Shown piece after piece: positions 1-9,218 of a stretch of DNA of 64,000 bases. Numbering within the stretch: the first letter of the stretch is position 1; each line of letters begins with the position of its first letter. The notes below the pieces were generated by a model that was not told the DNA's origin, made no database searches, and saw nothing but the letters and a program-made list of their open reading frames with translations. The position numbers and the translations under genes were made by a program. Source of the stretch: Pseudomonadota bacterium (GTDB lineage: Bacteria > Pseudomonadota > Alphaproteobacteria > Caulobacterales > Caulobacteraceae); NCBI GenBank assembly GCA_023390245.1, contig JAEWDF010000002.1:1-64000 (forward strand), given 5' to 3'.

Positions 1-1677
1 CCGAACCTGGGCTTCTCCCTGGCGCTGAAGCTGAAGCGGACGGGCGAACCCAAGACCTTCTACGCCCTGGTGCCGGTGCCGACCCAGGTGCGACGCTTCT
101 GGACCCTGCCGACCGACGGGCGGTCGACGCCGGGGCGGACCCGCTACATCACCCTGGAGGACGTGCTCCTCCTGTTCATCGACCATCTGTTCCCCGGCTG
201 CGAGGTGCTGGAGAAGGGCGTGCTGCGCCTGATCCGCGATTCCGACATCGAGATCGAGGAGGAGGCCGAGGACCTGGTGATGGAGTTCGAGGAGGCGATC
301 AAGCAGCGCCGCCTGGGCTCGGTCGTGCGGGTCAAGATCGAGGCGTCGATGCCCCAGGACCTGCGCGACTTCATCGTCGGCGAACTGGAGGCGGCGCCGC
401 AGGACGTCGTGCTGGTCGACGGCATGCTGGGCCTGGCGCAACTGTCGGAGCTGATCCCCGGCGGCCATCCGGAACTCAAGTTCAAGGGCTACGAGCCGCG
501 CTATCCCGAGCGGGTGCGCGACAACGGCGGCGACATCTTCGCGGCGATCCGCGAGAAGGACATGCTGATCCACCACCCGTTCGAGAGCTTCGACGTGGTG
601 GTGCAGTTCCTGCGTCAGGCGGCGCGCGATCCGAACGTGCTGGCGATCAAGCAGACGCTGTACCGCACCTCAAAGGACAGCCCCATCGTCGCCGCCCTGA
701 TCGAGGCGGCCGAGAACGGCAAGAACGTCACCGCCCTGATCGAATTGAAGGCGCGCTTCGACGAGGAGGCGAACCTCCGCTGGGCCCGGGCGATGGAACG
801 GGCCGGCGTCCACGTCGTCTTCGGCTTCGTCGAGTACAAGACCCACGCCAAGCTGAGCGTGGTGGTGCGCAAGGAGGGCGACGCGCTGCGCAGCTACTGC
901 CACTTCGGCACCGGCAACTATCACCCAGTGACGGCCAAGATTTACACCGACCTGTCGCTGTTCTCGTGCGACCCGGTGCTGGCGCGGGATTCCACCAAAG
1001 TCTTCAACTACATCACCGGCTACGCCACGCCCGACCATCTGGAGGCGCTGGTGGTGTCGCCGCTGAACATGAAGTCCACCCTGCTTGAGCTGATCGGCAA
1101 GGAGATGTCGGCGGCCGCCATGGGCAAGCCGGCGGCGATCTGGGCCAAGATGAACGCCCTGGTCGATCCCGAGGTCATCGACGCCCTGTACCGCGCCAGC
1201 CAGTGGGGCGTGCGCATCGACCTGGTGGTGCGCGGCATCTGCTGCCTGCGGCCGGGGGTGCCGGGCCTGTCGGAGAACATCCGGGTCAAGTCGATCGTCG
1301 GCCGCTTCCTGGAGCACAGCCGCATCGTCTGTTTCGCCAACGGCAAGGACCTGCCGCACGACAAGGCCAAGGTGTTCATCTCGTCGGCCGACTGGATGCC
1401 GCGCAACCTTGAACGGCGCGTGGAGCTGATGACGCCGATCCGCAACGCCACCGTCCACGACCAGGTGCTGGACCAGATCATGGTCGCCAACCTGAAGGAC
1501 GACGCCCAGAGCTGGGTGCTGGATTCCGACGGCCGCTATGCCCGCGTCGCCCCGCTGAACCCGGATCGTCCGTTCTCGGCGCACAAGTATTTCATGACCA
1601 ATCCCAGCCTGTCCGGGCGCGGGCGCAAGGCCAAGAGCCTGCCCGCCGTCCTCCGCTACGAGCGTCCCGGCCGGTGA
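1..1677 (+). CDS. ppk: Polyphosphate kinase 1, 3' part (start outside the window)
   Basis: PPK1 reversibly transfers the terminal phosphate of ATP to a growing inorganic polyphosphate chain. The reading frame is open from base 1, so the N-terminal domain is cut off by the window edge; about 558 residues of a protein usually near 700 remain. Visible landmarks are the phospholipase-D-like core with the autophosphorylated histidine in HFGTGNYHPVTAKIYTD (codons near 901-950) and the second conserved histidine in HDKAKVFISSADW (near 1357-1395), followed by the RNLERRVE segment. The stop codon overlaps the GTG start of the exopolyphosphatase gene by three bases (GTGA), so synthesis and breakdown of polyphosphate are translationally coupled. 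Family assignment is firm. Confidence 0.97.
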   Translation, partial: PNLGFSLALKLKRTGEPKTFYALVPVPTQVRRFWTLPTDGRSTPGRTRYITLEDVLLLFIDHLFPGCEVLEKGVLRLIRDSDIEIEEEAEDLVMEFEEAIKQRRLGSVVRVKIEASMPQDLRDFIVGELEAAPQDVVLVDGMLGLAQLSELIPGGHPELKFKGYEPRYPERVRDNGGDIFAAIREKDMLIHHPFESFDVVVQFLRQAARDPNVLAIKQTLYRTSKDSPIVAALIEAAENGKNVTALIELKARFDEEANLRWARAMERAGVHVVFGFVEYKTHAKLSVVVRKEGDALRSYCHFGTGNYHPVTAKIYTDLSLFSCDPVLARDSTKVFNYITGYATPDHLEALVVSPLNMKSTLLELIGKEMSAAAMGKPAAIWAKMNALVDPEVIDALYRASQWGVRIDLVVRGICCLRPGVPGLSENIRVKSIVGRFLEHSRIVCFANGKDLPHDKAKVFISSADWMPRNLERRVELMTPIRNATVHDQVLDQIMVANLKDDAQSWVLDSDGRYARVAPLNPDRPFSAHKYFMTNPSLSGRGRKAKSLPAVLRYERPGR

Positions 1678-3164
1678 CGCCCGAGACCGCCCCGCCCGCG
1701 CGCGAGATCGCGGCGATCGACATCGGCTCCAACTCGGTGCGGCTGGTGCTGTACCGGCTGGAAGGCCGCGCCCTGTGGACCGTGTTCAACGAAAAGGTGC
1801 TGGCCGGCCTGGGCCGTGACCTGCCGACCACCGGCCGGCTATCGCCCGAGGGCGTGGGCCTGGCCATGACCGCGCTACGCCGCTTCGCCGCCGTGCTGGA
1901 GGGGGTGCGGCCGGAGCGGACCCTGATCGCGGCCACGGCGGCGGTTCGCGAGGCCGTCGACGGTCCGGCCTTTTGCCAGCGCGTGGCCGCCGAGACCGGC
2001 CTGGTCATCCGCGTCCTGTCCGGCGAGGAGGAGGCGCGATACGCCGCCATGGGCGTGCTGGCGGGGACGCCGGACGCCCACGGCGTCTCGGCCGACATGG
2101 GCGGCGCCAGCCTGGAGCTGACCCGGCTGAACGGCGACGGGGTCGAGCATGGCGTGACCCTGCCGCTGGGCCCGTTCGCCCTGGCCGAGGGCAAGGGCTT
2201 CGACGCCGAGCGCCTGCAACGGCGGATCGATCAACGGTTGAAGCCGGTCGCCGGCGCCTTCCGCGCCGACACGCTGTACGCTGTGGGCGGCGCCTGGCGC
2301 ACGCTGGCCCAGGTCCACATGGGCCTGAGGACCTATCCGCTGCGGATCGTGCATCAGTATGCGCTGAGCGCCGAAGAGGCGTTGGAAACCGCGCGCCTGA
2401 TCGGAAGGCAGTCCAAGGGCGCGCTGGAGCGGATGCCCGGCGTGTCGAAGAAACGGGCCGAGACCCTGCCCTACGCCGGCCTGGTGCTGGAGGGGCTGAT
2501 CGAGCGGCTGGGCCTGAAGCGGATCGAATTCTCCGCCTGGGGCGTGCGCGAGGGGCTGGTGTTCGAGACGCTGGACAGGGCGACGCGCGACGCCGATCCG
2601 CTGCTGGCCGGCTGCGCCGCCTTGGGCGGCCGCCAGGGCGTGTCGCCCGCCCTGCCCGGCGCCCTGGGCGCCTGGATCGCCGACATCGTCGCCGCCCTGC
2701 CCCCGGCCTTCGGCGCCGGGCGCGACACGGTGCTGGCGGCGGCGGCCTGCGCCCTGGCCGACCTTGGCGCGCGGCTGCATCCGGATCATCGGCTGGAGCT
2801 GGTGTTCGGACAGGTGCTGCGTGCGCAGGTCCCGGGCCAGACCCATCCCGAACGCGCTTTCCTGGCGGCGGCGATGAACGCCCGCTACGGCGGCGGGGCG
2901 GCGACGCCGGAGCCGGCCGTCGTCGAGCGGCTGCTGGACGAACGGGCCCGCACCCGCGCCCGCGCCCTGGGCCAGGCCATCCGCCTGGCCTGCGACCTGT
3001 CGGGCCGCTCGCCTCAGCTCCTGGCCAACGCCCGCGCGACGGTGCGGGACGGCGCCCTGCGTCTGACCGCGGCGGAAGGCTACGCCGACGTGCTGCTGGG
3101 CGAGCAGACGCGCAAGCGCGCCAAGGTCCTGGCCGAAACCATGGGCCTGGGATTGTCCATCTAG
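1674..3164 (+). CDS. ppx: Exopolyphosphatase, Ppx/GppA family
   Basis: Predicted cytoplasmic enzyme that releases phosphate from the ends of polyphosphate, possibly with pppGpp phosphohydrolase activity as in other Ppx/GppA proteins. It starts with GTG inside the ppk stop region (GTGA overlap). The N-terminal actin-like ATPase fold shows the phosphate loop AAIDIGSNSVRLVLY, the second motif AATAAVREA near residue 85, the catalytic glutamate region SGEEEARYAAMGV near 115, and ADMGGASLEL near 140. A C-terminal helical region follows to 496 residues, a usual length for the long form. The pairing with ppk supports polyphosphate turnover as the main role. Confidence 0.95.
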   Translation: MTPETAPPAREIAAIDIGSNSVRLVLYRLEGRALWTVFNEKVLAGLGRDLPTTGRLSPEGVGLAMTALRRFAAVLEGVRPERTLIAATAAVREAVDGPAFCQRVAAETGLVIRVLSGEEEARYAAMGVLAGTPDAHGVSADMGGASLELTRLNGDGVEHGVTLPLGPFALAEGKGFDAERLQRRIDQRLKPVAGAFRADTLYAVGGAWRTLAQVHMGLRTYPLRIVHQYALSAEEALETARLIGRQSKGALERMPGVSKKRAETLPYAGLVLEGLIERLGLKRIEFSAWGVREGLVFETLDRATRDADPLLAGCAALGGRQGVSPALPGALGAWIADIVAALPPAFGAGRDTVLAAAACALADLGARLHPDHRLELVFGQVLRAQVPGQTHPERAFLAAAMNARYGGGAATPEPAVVERLLDERARTRARALGQAIRLACDLSGRSPQLLANARATVRDGALRLTAAEGYADVLLGEQTRKRAKVLAETMGLGLSI

Positions 3165-3213
3165 ACAGGCGGCGCACCGTCGTTCAGCCTCGCGCGCATC
3201 AAGGGAGGCGTTC

Positions 3214-3576
3214 ATGCCGGTGACCGGAATAGGCGGCTTCTTCTTTCGGGCACGGGACCCGAAGGCCCTGGCGGACTGGTATCTGACCCATCTGGGCGTG
3301 GGCGCGCCGGAAGGGGCCTACCTGTGGCCCCAGCAGGCCGGGCCGACTGTCTTCTCGCCGTTCAAGGAAGACAGCGACTATTTCGCCGCCGACAGGCGCT
3401 GGATGCTGAACCTGCGGGTCGAGGGGCTGGACGACCTGCTGGCCTCCCTGCGGGCGGCGGGGATCGAGGTCGTCACCAAGGCCGAATGGGACGCCTCGCC
3501 CGAGATCGGCCGCTTCGCCCGAATCCATGACCCGGAAGGCAATCCGATCGAACTCTGGGAGCCGCCGACGGGCTGA
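3214..3576 (+). CDS. VOC (glyoxalase/bleomycin resistance fold) family protein
   Basis: Small 120-residue protein of the vicinal oxygen chelate superfamily. It begins GIGGFFFRARDPKALADWY, the usual first beta-alpha unit, and ends IHDPEGNPIELWEP, the usual last strand with the metal-ligand glutamate (E in IELWEP). The first-strand metal histidine seen in true glyoxalase I is not obvious, so the substrate and metal use cannot be assigned. An AAGGGAGG ribosome site lies just before the ATG. It follows ppx by 49 bases and could be cotranscribed with it, but nothing links it to polyphosphate. Confidence 0.85.
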   Translation: MPVTGIGGFFFRARDPKALADWYLTHLGVGAPEGAYLWPQQAGPTVFSPFKEDSDYFAADRRWMLNLRVEGLDDLLASLRAAGIEVVTKAEWDASPEIGRFARIHDPEGNPIELWEPPTG

Positions 3577-3966
3577 TCCTCCGCGCACAATTCGGGAAAT
3601 AATACCCTTCCGCGACAATCCCTTGCGTCGAGGTCGAACCGATCTTCCTGGCGCCCCGTCCCGCCGCCTTATAATGGCGACGCCAGGCAGGCGAAGGAGG
3701 GCGTCCGAATTGAACTCCATTGCACATTGCACCGTTTTCAGGACTGCAGTGCAATTCCGTCACCTGAATGCAGACGATTCAGACGGCGCTTTCCGGCGGC
3801 GGAGATTCGATCGAGGTCGCCCCTCGCCCAGGTTCGATCGACATTCGCCTGTGATTGTCTTTCCGAGGCGTCCGAGGAACGAACCTGGAAGGACGATGCT
3901 GGAAGCGTGGAAACCCGAACATCGATTGGCCTGGGGCCTTGCGTCTAGAATCTACGAGCTCTCATC
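3577..3966. other. Non-coding gap between the VOC gene and rnd
   Basis: No convincing gene was seen in these 390 bases. A TATAAT hexamer lies at 3671-3676 without a clear -35 partner, and a short inverted pair ATTGCAC/GTGCAAT lies near 3718-3755. Bases about 3857-3900 resemble one arm of the long inverted repeat at 9016-9140 (shared core TTCCG-GGCGTCCG-GGA-GAAC), so this is probably a decayed copy of the same intergenic element. Codon pattern and start sites do not support the short open frames here. Confidence 0.5.
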
Positions 3967-5118
3967 CTAGCCCTCGATCTCGACCACCTCCACGCGCGGG
4001 CCGTTCAGGACCAGGGCGATCTCGCCGCGCTTCAGCTTCAGCGCGTCCTCGCCGAAAAGCTGGCGGCGCCAGCCCTTGAGGGCGTCGATGTCGGCGTCGT
4101 CGCTAAGCGCGATCTTCTCCAGGTCGGCGACGGTGGCGATCAGCTTGGACGCGACGCCGGCGTTGTCGCTCTTGGCCTTCAGCAGCACCTTCAGCAGTTC
4201 GACCACCGACGGCGGCGCGGGCTGGCGATGGGCGGGCCGCTCAAGCTGCGGCGCATGCGCTTCCGGATCGGCCAGGACCCGCTTCAGCTCGGCGATCAGC
4301 TCCTGGCCCAGGCGCGAGGCGCCGAAGCCCTTGGGCGTGGATCGCATGCGGTTGAAGGCGTCAGGGTCCGTGGGCGTCTGCTGGGCGATCTCGTCGATCC
4401 CCTCGTCCTTCAGGATGCGGCCGCGCGGCTGGTCGCGCTCCTGGGCCGCGCGCTCGCGCCAGACGGCCGCGGCCTTGAAGGCGGCCAGGTACTTGGCTGA
4501 ATACTTCTTCGGTTTCAGCCGCTTCCAGGCGTTTTCGGGATCGGTGTCATAAAGGGCGGGATCGATCAGATCCTCCATCTCCGACATCACCCAGGCCAGG
4601 CGGCCTTCCTTCTCCAGCCGGTCGCGCAGCTTGGGATAGAGCGCCGCGAGATGGGTCACGTCGCCCAGCGCATAGGTCAGCTGGCTGTCCGACAGCGGCC
4701 GGCGCGCCCAGTCGGTGAAGCGGCTGCCCTTGTCCAGATCGATGCGCAGCACCTGGCGCACCAGGGAATCATAGGCGACCTGGTCGCCGAAGCCGGCCGC
4801 CATGGCGGCGACCTGGGTGTCGAACAGGGGCCTGGGCATCGCCCCCAGCCGCACGAAGATCTCCACGTCCTGGCGGCAGGCGTGGAAGACCTTGACGATC
4901 GTCTCGTCGCGCAGCAGGTCCAGGAACGGCTCCAGGTCCAGCCCTTCGGCCATCGGGTCGATGATTCCGGCATGGTCGGACGTCGCCGCCTGGATCAGGC
5001 AGAGCCTGGGCCAGTAGGTCGTCTCCCGCATGAATTCGGTGTCGACCGTGATGAAGGGCGCGGAGGAAAGGCGGGCGCAGAAGTCGGCCAGCGCCTCATT
5101 GGTGGTGATCGGCGTCAT
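3967..5118 (-). CDS. rnd: Ribonuclease D
   Basis: 3'-5' exoribonuclease of the DEDDy group that trims tRNA and other stable RNA 3' ends. Exonuclease motif I is TVDTEFMRE near residue 24, motif II is FHACRQDVEIF near 80, and motif III is YALGDVTHLAALY near 150 with the tyrosine and aspartate expected for DEDDy. An HRDC nucleic-acid-binding region follows. The start is placed at the ATG before TPITTNEAL because the family begins there; an upstream in-frame extension of 17 residues has no family support. It is divergent from purM with 80 bases between starts, which must hold both promoters. Confidence 0.95.
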   Translation of the reverse strand: MTPITTNEALADFCARLSSAPFITVDTEFMRETTYWPRLCLIQAATSDHAGIIDPMAEGLDLEPFLDLLRDETIVKVFHACRQDVEIFVRLGAMPRPLFDTQVAAMAAGFGDQVAYDSLVRQVLRIDLDKGSRFTDWARRPLSDSQLTYALGDVTHLAALYPKLRDRLEKEGRLAWVMSEMEDLIDPALYDTDPENAWKRLKPKKYSAKYLAAFKAAAVWRERAAQERDQPRGRILKDEGIDEIAQQTPTDPDAFNRMRSTPKGFGASRLGQELIAELKRVLADPEAHAPQLERPAHRQPAPPSVVELLKVLLKAKSDNAGVASKLIATVADLEKIALSDDADIDALKGWRRQLFGEDALKLKRGEIALVLNGPRVEVVEIEG

Positions 5119-5198
5119 TCCGATGCTATAGCGCCGCGCGAACCCCCTGTGGCAAGACCCGCGCTGCATTTCCGTCCTCCGATTCAGGCCCGTGACCC

Positions 5199-6236
5199 AT
5201 GAGCGACACTGAAAACCGCCTTCCGAACGGCCTGACCTACGCCGACGCGGGTGTGGACATCGACGCGGGCGAACTGCTGGTCGACCACATCAAGCCGCTG
5301 GCCAAGTCCACCGCGCGACCGGGATCGGAGCCGTCGCTGGGCGGATTCGGCGCCCTGTTCGACCTGAAGGCGGCCGGCTTCGAAGACCCGCTGATCGTCA
5401 CCACCACCGACGGCGTCGGCACCAAGCTGAAGATCGCCATCGAGACCGGTCGCCATGACGGCGTGGGCGTCGACCTGGTGGCCATGTGCGTCAACGACCT
5501 GCTGGCGCAAGGCGCCGAACCGCTGCTGTTCCTGGACTACTACGCCACCGGCAAGTTGGACGTGGACGCCGCGCGCCGCGTCGTCTCGGGCATCGCCGAG
5601 GGCTGCCGCCAGGCCAACTGCGCCCTGGTGGGCGGCGAGACGGCGGAGATGCCGGGCATGTACGGCGGCGGCGACTATGACCTGGCCGGCTTCTCGCTGG
5701 GCGCGGTCGAGCGCGGCCACGCCCAGCCCTACCTGGACCGCCAGGCGGCCGGCGACGTGATCATCGGCATCGGCTCCACGGGTCCGCACTCCAACGGCTA
5801 TTCCCTGGTGCGCAAGGTGGTCGAGAAGTCGGGGTTGGGCTGGGGCGACGATGCGCCGTTCGCCCGCGACCGGTCGCTGGCGCAGGCGCTGATGGAGCCG
5901 ACCCGCATCTACGTGCGGCCGGTGCTGCCGCTGATGAAGGCGGGCCTGGTCAAGGGCGCGGCCCACATCACCGGAGGCGGCCTGATCGAGAACCCGCCGC
6001 GCTGCATCGCCGAGGGGCTGAAGGCGGCGTTCGACTGGAACAGCTGGCCCATGCCGCCGGTGTTCCAGTGGCTGGCCGAAACCGGCGGGATCAGCGACCA
6101 CGAGATGCGGCGCACCTTCAACTGCGGCGTCGGCTTCATCCTGATCGTCGCGCCCGAGAACGCCGAGCCGGTGTTGGCGGCGCTGCTGAACGCCGGCGAG
6201 GTCGCCTTCGTCTGCGGCCAGCTGGAAGCGGCCTGA
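5199..6236 (+). CDS. purM: Phosphoribosylformylglycinamidine cyclo-ligase
   Basis: Fifth step of de novo purine synthesis: ATP-dependent ring closure of FGAM to AIR in the cytoplasm. The 345-residue length matches the family. Hallmarks are TYADAGVDIDAGE at the N-terminus, the glycine-rich FGALFDL, TTDGVGTKLKIA near residue 70, CVNDLLAQGAEPLLFLDY near 97, and the GGGLIENPPR motif near 262. purN follows after 4 bases, so the two form a purine operon. Divergent from rnd. Confidence 0.97.
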   Translation: MSDTENRLPNGLTYADAGVDIDAGELLVDHIKPLAKSTARPGSEPSLGGFGALFDLKAAGFEDPLIVTTTDGVGTKLKIAIETGRHDGVGVDLVAMCVNDLLAQGAEPLLFLDYYATGKLDVDAARRVVSGIAEGCRQANCALVGGETAEMPGMYGGGDYDLAGFSLGAVERGHAQPYLDRQAAGDVIIGIGSTGPHSNGYSLVRKVVEKSGLGWGDDAPFARDRSLAQALMEPTRIYVRPVLPLMKAGLVKGAAHITGGGLIENPPRCIAEGLKAAFDWNSWPMPPVFQWLAETGGISDHEMRRTFNCGVGFILIVAPENAEPVLAALLNAGEVAFVCGQLEAA

Positions 6237-6240
6237 GCCG

Positions 6241-6825
6241 GTGAAGACCCGCGTCGCGGTCCTGATTTCCGGGACCGGCTCCAACATGGCGGCGCTGATC
6301 GACGCCTCGCGCATGCCGGACAGCGCCTACGAGGTCGCCCTGGTGCTGTCGAACGTGGACGGCGCGGGCGGCCTGGCCATCGCGGCGGCCAAGGGCGTGG
6401 CGACGGTCGTGATTCCCCACAAGCCGTTCGGCAAGGACCGAGCGGCGCACGAGCAGGCGGTGGACGCGGAACTTCGCGCCGCCCAGGTCCAGGTCGTCGC
6501 CCTGGCGGGCTACATGCGGGTGCTGACCCCGTGGCTGGTCGGCGCGTGGCGCGAGCGCATGCTGAACATCCACCCCAGCCTGCTGCCCCTCTATCCGGGC
6601 CTCGACACCCACGCCCGAGCGATCGCCGCCGGCGACGCCGAAGCGGGCTGCACCGTCCACCTGGTCACCGAGGGCGTGGATGAGGGTCCGATCCTGGGTC
6701 AGGCGCGCGTACCGGTGCTGGCCGACGACACCGCCGAAAGCCTGGCCCAGCGCGTCCTGACCGCAGAGCACCAGCTCTATCCGCGGGCGCTGGACGCCTT
6801 CTGCCGCACCCTGACGGCCGGCTGA
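6241..6825 (+). CDS. purN: Phosphoribosylglycinamide formyltransferase
   Basis: Transfers a formyl group from 10-formyltetrahydrofolate to GAR, the third step of purine synthesis. It starts with GTG four bases after the purM stop. The phosphoribosyl-binding motif GTGSNMAAL is near residue 10. The catalytic asparagine and histidine are in LNIHPSLLPLYPGLDTH near 105, and the catalytic aspartate is in EGVDEGPILGQ near 143. The 194-residue length is usual. The pair purM-purN is a common arrangement and supports both calls. Confidence 0.97.
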   Translation: MKTRVAVLISGTGSNMAALIDASRMPDSAYEVALVLSNVDGAGGLAIAAAKGVATVVIPHKPFGKDRAAHEQAVDAELRAAQVQVVALAGYMRVLTPWLVGAWRERMLNIHPSLLPLYPGLDTHARAIAAGDAEAGCTVHLVTEGVDEGPILGQARVPVLADDTAESLAQRVLTAEHQLYPRALDAFCRTLTAG

Positions 6826-6934
6826 CGCCTGCGACTCGCTGTCGCATTATATTTCTGTAATGTGCCGAGTTTGCAGGCGACATTCCCCGGCGAGCGGGGC
6901 GAATGTGCGCCGCCATTTCACACGGGGGCTCGAT

Positions 6935-9004
6935 ATGAGCAGCAAACGTCATCTTCTCGCGGCCACCGCCGCCCTGGCCGCGATCCTGTCGGCCGGCGCC
7001 GTCGTCGCCCAGAGCGCCACGCCCGCCGCTCCGGCCGCCGCGTCGACGCGCCACGCCGCCATCGGGACCTGGGGCTTCGATCCCGCCGCGCGGGACACGT
7101 CGACCAGGCCCGGCGATGATTTCAACCGCTATGCCTCCGGCGCCTGGCTGGACAAGGCGGAGATTCCGGCGGACCGCACCTCCTGGAGCAACTGGGACGT
7201 CCTGTACGACCAGACGCAGGACTATCTGAAGGCCATCATCGAAGCCTCGGCCGCCAATCCGTCGAGCTCGCCCGAGGCGTCCAAGATCGGCGGCCTGTTC
7301 AACAGCTTTATGGACGAGGCCCGCGTCGACGGCCTGGGCGCCGCGCCGCTGGCCGCGGACCTGGCCGCCGTGCGCGCCGCCGACACGCGCGAGAAGATCG
7401 CCGCCCTGATGGGCCGGACCTTCGGCGGCTTCGGCTCCAGCCTGTTCGACGCCTATGTGCAGGAGGACCTGAAGGATCCCGATGCCTACGCCGTCTATCT
7501 GTCGCACGACGGCCTGGGCCTGCCGGAGCGCGACTACTACCTGAACCCGCAGTTCGCCGAGGCCAAGGCGGCCTACCAGGCCTATGTGGCCCAGATGCTG
7601 ACCCTGGCGGGATGGCCGAACGCCGAACAGGCCGCCGCCGACATCCTGGCCTTCGAGACCAAGGTGGCCGAGGCGCACTGGCCGATCGCGGACCGCCGCG
7701 ACATGGTCAAGACCTACAATCCCACGACGGTCGCCCAGCTGGAGACCGATGCGCCCGGCTTCCCCTGGCGCGCCTGGGCCGAGGCCGGCGGCTTCGCCGA
7801 CCAGCCGCAGCTGATCGTCAGCGAGAACACCGCCTTCCCCAAGCTGGCGCAGATCTTCGCCGAGACGCCGGTCGCCACCCTGCAGGCCTGGCAGGCGTTC
7901 AACGTCGCCGATCAGGCCGCGCCCTATCTGAGCCAGGCGTTCGTCGATGCGCGCTTCGACTTCCGCGGCAAGGTGCTGAACGGCCAGCCGGAGAACCGTC
8001 CCCGCTGGAAGCGCGGCGTGACCCTGGTCGACAGGACGCTGGGCGAGGCGCTGGGCAAGGAATATGTGCAGCGCCACTTCCCCGCCTCGTCCAAGGCGGC
8101 CATGGAGCAGCTGGTCCAGAACCTGATCGCCGCCATGCGCGTGCGCCTGCAGAACCTGGACTGGATGAGCGAGGAGACCAAGCAGCAGGCCCTCTACAAG
8201 ATCGACCACTTCGGGGTGAAGATCGGCTATCCGGACAAGTGGCGCGACTATTCCGCGCTGGAGATCAAGGCCGACGACCTCTACGGCAACGTCGAGCGGG
8301 CCGCGGCCTTCGAATGGGCCTATAACCTGAACAAGCTCAAGGGTCCGGTCGATCCGCTTGAATGGGGCATGACGCCCCAGACGATCAACGCCTACTACAA
8401 TCCGCCGCGCAACGAGATCGTCTTCCCGGCGGCCATCCTGCAGCCGCCTTTCTTCGATCCGAACGCCGATCCGGCGGTCAACTACGGCGGCATCGGCGCC
8501 GTAATCGGCCACGAGATCAGCCACGGCTTCGACGATCAGGGCCGCACGGTCGACGGCGACGGCGTTCTGCGCGACTGGTGGACGGCCGAGGACGCGACCA
8601 AGTTCGAGCAGCGCATCGATGTCCTGGGGGCCCAGTTCGACGCGGCCGAGCCCCTGCCCGACGTACACATCAACGGCCGGCTGACGATGGGCGAGAACAT
8701 CGGCGACCTGGGCGGCCTGCTGGTCGCGCTGGACGGCTATCACCTGTCGCTGGACGGCCGGCCGGCGCCGGTGCTGGACGGCCTGACGGGCGATCAGCGC
8801 TTCTTCCTGGGCTGGGCCCAGGTGTGGCGCGAGAAGATCCGCGACGCCGCCCTGCGCCAGCAGCTGGCGACCGATCCGCACAGCCCCGGCGAGGCCCGGG
8901 CGGCCCTGAACCTGCGCAACATCGACGCCTGGTACGCGGCGTTCGACGTCAAGCCCGGCGACAAGGCCTATATCGCACCGGAGGATCGCGCCCGCATCTG
9001 GTGA
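6935..9004 (+). CDS. Exported M13 family zinc metalloendopeptidase (neprilysin/PepO type)
   Basis: Zinc peptidase predicted to act in the periplasm or on the cell surface on peptides. The start chosen is the ATG before SSKRHLLAATAAL because it opens a standard signal peptide ending near VVAQS; an in-frame upstream extension would bury the signal. The zinc site is VIGHEISHGFDDQG (HExxH) near residue 525, the downstream glutamate ligand is in MGENIGDLGG near 585, and the substrate-binding strand NAYYNPPRNEIVFPA is near 485. At about 689 residues the protein is full length. The last codons run into the long inverted repeat that probably ends the transcript. No operon partner is evident. Confidence 0.93.
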   Translation: MSSKRHLLAATAALAAILSAGAVVAQSATPAAPAAASTRHAAIGTWGFDPAARDTSTRPGDDFNRYASGAWLDKAEIPADRTSWSNWDVLYDQTQDYLKAIIEASAANPSSSPEASKIGGLFNSFMDEARVDGLGAAPLAADLAAVRAADTREKIAALMGRTFGGFGSSLFDAYVQEDLKDPDAYAVYLSHDGLGLPERDYYLNPQFAEAKAAYQAYVAQMLTLAGWPNAEQAAADILAFETKVAEAHWPIADRRDMVKTYNPTTVAQLETDAPGFPWRAWAEAGGFADQPQLIVSENTAFPKLAQIFAETPVATLQAWQAFNVADQAAPYLSQAFVDARFDFRGKVLNGQPENRPRWKRGVTLVDRTLGEALGKEYVQRHFPASSKAAMEQLVQNLIAAMRVRLQNLDWMSEETKQQALYKIDHFGVKIGYPDKWRDYSALEIKADDLYGNVERAAAFEWAYNLNKLKGPVDPLEWGMTPQTINAYYNPPRNEIVFPAAILQPPFFDPNADPAVNYGGIGAVIGHEISHGFDDQGRTVDGDGVLRDWWTAEDATKFEQRIDVLGAQFDAAEPLPDVHINGRLTMGENIGDLGGLLVALDGYHLSLDGRPAPVLDGLTGDQRFFLGWAQVWREKIRDAALRQQLATDPHSPGEARAALNLRNIDAWYAAFDVKPGDKAYIAPEDRARIW

Positions 9005-9015
9005 TCGAGTCTGAT

Positions 9016-9140
9016 CGTCCTTCCGGGGCGTCCGCAGGACGAACCCGGAACCCAGGAAACCCCCTCCGGCCGCGCCCCAGTTCGACCGTGCGGCGGCCCT
9101 GGATTCCGGGTTCCTCGCTTCGCTCGGCCCCGGAAGGACG
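9016..9140. repeat. Long imperfect inverted repeat, arms of about 40-43 bases
   Basis: The left arm (9016-9056) begins CGTCCTTCCGGGGC and the right arm (9098-9140) is its near-complement, reading GGCCCCGGAAGGACG at the end. The arms share the blocks CGTCCTTCCGGGGC, GAACCCGGAA and CCAGG when folded, around a 41-base loop. It lies 12 bases after the M13 peptidase stop. A decayed single arm is seen near 3857-3900. It looks like a dispersed intergenic palindrome that can fold in RNA or DNA; a role in ending transcription is inferred from position only. Confidence 0.7.
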
Positions 9141-9164
9141 ACTTCGGCTTGAATCCAAATGACA

Positions 9165-9193
9165 GAAGGCCCGGAGCGTCGCTCCGGGCCTTC
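9165..9193. terminator. Perfect GC-rich hairpin, probable bidirectional terminator
   Basis: GAAGGCCCGGAGC and GCTCCGGGCCTTC form a perfect stem with a three-base loop, followed by a T-rich tract on the plus strand (TTCGTT). It lies between the convergent M13 peptidase and lipoprotein genes and could serve both. Confidence 0.7.
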
Positions 9194-9218
9194 TTCGTTC
9201 GGACGGTGTCCGGAAATC

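Noticed and set aside
670..1584. Minus-strand open frame opposite polyphosphate kinase
   Set aside because: Shadow of a conserved gene; no domain and no ribosome site.
3665..3680. TATAAT box as a promoter for a small RNA in the 3577-3966 gap
   Set aside because: No -35 partner at normal spacing, no terminator-like end and no conserved structure could be seen.
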